Source: an uncultured Clostridia bacterium
GTDB taxonomy: Bacteria > Bacillota > Clostridia > Peptostreptococcales > Anaerovoracaceae
Direction of reading: 5' to 3'
Assembly: GCA_937889655.1 (NCBI GenBank)
Contig: CALBZG010000119.1
Coordinates: 1-50,147 of the forward strand
Length of the DNA: 50,147 nt
A model generated the notes under the pieces. It was not told where the DNA came from. It ran no database searches and saw only the letters and a program-made list of their open reading frames with translations. The first letter of the stretch is position 1. Each line of letters opens with the position of its first letter. This document shows, one piece after another, positions 49,575-50,147 of the stretch. The position numbers and the translations under genes were made by a program.

Positions 49575-50141
49575 ATGAATAAAGTGCTGATCGTAGTTGA
49601 CATGCAGAATGATTTCATCGATGGAGCACTGGGCACTCCGGAGGCTCAGTCAATCGTTCCGAAAGTGATCCAGAAGATAAGGAGGCACGAGGGCCTGGTT
49701 ATTTACACCCGGGACACCCACACAAAGGATTATCCTGAAACTCTGGAGGGACGAAATCTGCCGGTTTCCCATTGTATCGAAGGGAGCCATGGATGGGAAC
49801 TTCAAGAAAATATTGCCCGCCTCGCTTTGCAAAAACAGCCAAAGATTTTCGACAAAAACACTTTCGGATCCAAGGATCTGGTAAACTATTTAATTGAAAA
49901 AGATGAGGAGCAGAAAATCGATGAAATTGAACTGATCGGCCTCTGCACGGATATATGCGTTATCGCGAATGCGCTTACAATCAAGACCTTCCTGCCCGAG
50001 ATCCCTATCAAGGTGGATGCATCCTGCTGTGCCGGCGTTACCCCGGAAAGCCATGAACATGCTTTGAAATCTATGGAGTCTTGCCAAATTACGGTCGAGA
50101 AACCGAGACTGGTGATCGATGAGAAGGACCTGATGGATTGA
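49575..50141 (+). CDS. Isochorismatase-like cysteine hydrolase, probable nicotinamidase
   Basis: 188 residues. The catalytic triad of the family is in place: Asp9 (VVDMQNDF), Lys94 (FDKNTFGS) and Cys128 in GLCTDICVIANA, with the cis-peptide valine/isoleucine before it. RDTHTKDY gives the histidine/aspartate metal ligands seen in nicotinamidases (PncA), which release nicotinate and ammonia from nicotinamide for NAD salvage; pairing with a NAD(P)HX repair gene fits, but other isochorismatase-like amidases share the fold. AAAGAGG precedes the ATG and the gene ends 6 bases before the window edge. Confidence 0.85.
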   Translation: MNKVLIVVDMQNDFIDGALGTPEAQSIVPKVIQKIRRHEGLVIYTRDTHTKDYPETLEGRNLPVSHCIEGSHGWELQENIARLALQKQPKIFDKNTFGSKDLVNYLIEKDEEQKIDEIELIGLCTDICVIANALTIKTFLPEIPIKVDASCCAGVTPESHEHALKSMESCQITVEKPRLVIDEKDLMD

Positions 50142-50147
50142 GTGATA

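Noticed and set aside
1..50147. CRISPR arrays, prophage, transposases, integrases or rRNA
   Set aside because: No regularly spaced repeats, no mobile-element proteins and no rRNA-like stretches were found in either strand.

Overview
The window reads as a chromosomal segment of an anaerobic, amino-acid-fermenting Bacillota of class Clostridia. Evidence: ferredoxin-dependent 2-oxoacid oxidoreductases, an electron-bifurcating 2-hydroxyacid dehydrogenase/Etf operon, a T-box leader, strong AAGGAGG-type ribosome binding sites, TTGACA/TATAAT promoters and oxygen-independent histidine degradation. Genus cannot be fixed from sequence alone. No phage, insertion sequence, CRISPR array or rRNA was seen.

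Layout. 1-3.6 kb: end of a histidine-utilisation operon (hutU, hutI, formimino-THF cyclodeaminase, glutamate formiminotransferase) giving glutamate and methenyl-THF. 3.7-6.6 kb: a four-subunit 2-oxoglutarate-type ferredoxin oxidoreductase, able to consume the 2-oxoglutarate made from that glutamate. 6.7-8.0 kb: a DUF4430 lipoprotein and a convergent lone larB. 8.1-10.7 kb: a CadC-like repressor with a clear promoter/operator and a Zn/Cd/Pb P-type ATPase. 10.8-15.3 kb: a diverged amidohydrolase, alanine racemase, a CmpB-type membrane protein and a GT4 glycosyltransferase. 15.4-15.8 kb: a frameshifted, internally deleted DUF1508 gene. 15.9-20.1 kb: FAD dehydrogenase, EtfB and ferredoxin-fused EtfA (LctD/B/C-like), then a DUF3795 protein. 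20.1-24 kb: LuxR-type regulator divergent from an N-acyl-D-amino-acid deacylase and an NhaC-type antiporter. 24-27.5 kb: pyruvate-type ferredoxin oxidoreductase porCDAB (minus strand) behind a T-box leader whose specifier reads as isoleucine AUC. 27.6-30.2 kb: MarR regulator and FtsH. 30.5-33.1 kb: CopA copper ATPase with a CopZ-like domain fused at its C-terminus. 33.1-38 kb: two near-duplicate APC amino acid permeases, a small membrane protein and a repeated 3' hairpin. 38-39.5 kb: two tRNA-Val-like genes flanking a MOT1-type molybdate/sulfate transporter. 39.6-40.8 kb: a serpin lipoprotein (minus). 41-48.6 kb: a six-gene complex-I-like/hydrogenase-4-like membrane complex whose large subunit lacks the nickel ligands (Ehr-type). 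48.7-50.1 kb: NAD(P)HX epimerase and a nicotinamidase-like hydrolase.

Together the genes describe a ferredoxin-centred energy metabolism: amino acid uptake and deamination feed oxoacid:ferredoxin oxidoreductases, Etf-based bifurcation couples 2-hydroxyacid oxidation to ferredoxin, and the membrane complex is a plausible but unproven site where redox energy becomes an ion gradient. The observations most worth checking are the isoleucine T-box on a por operon, the nickel-less Hyf-like complex, and the CopZ reading frame with its own ribosome binding site inside copA.
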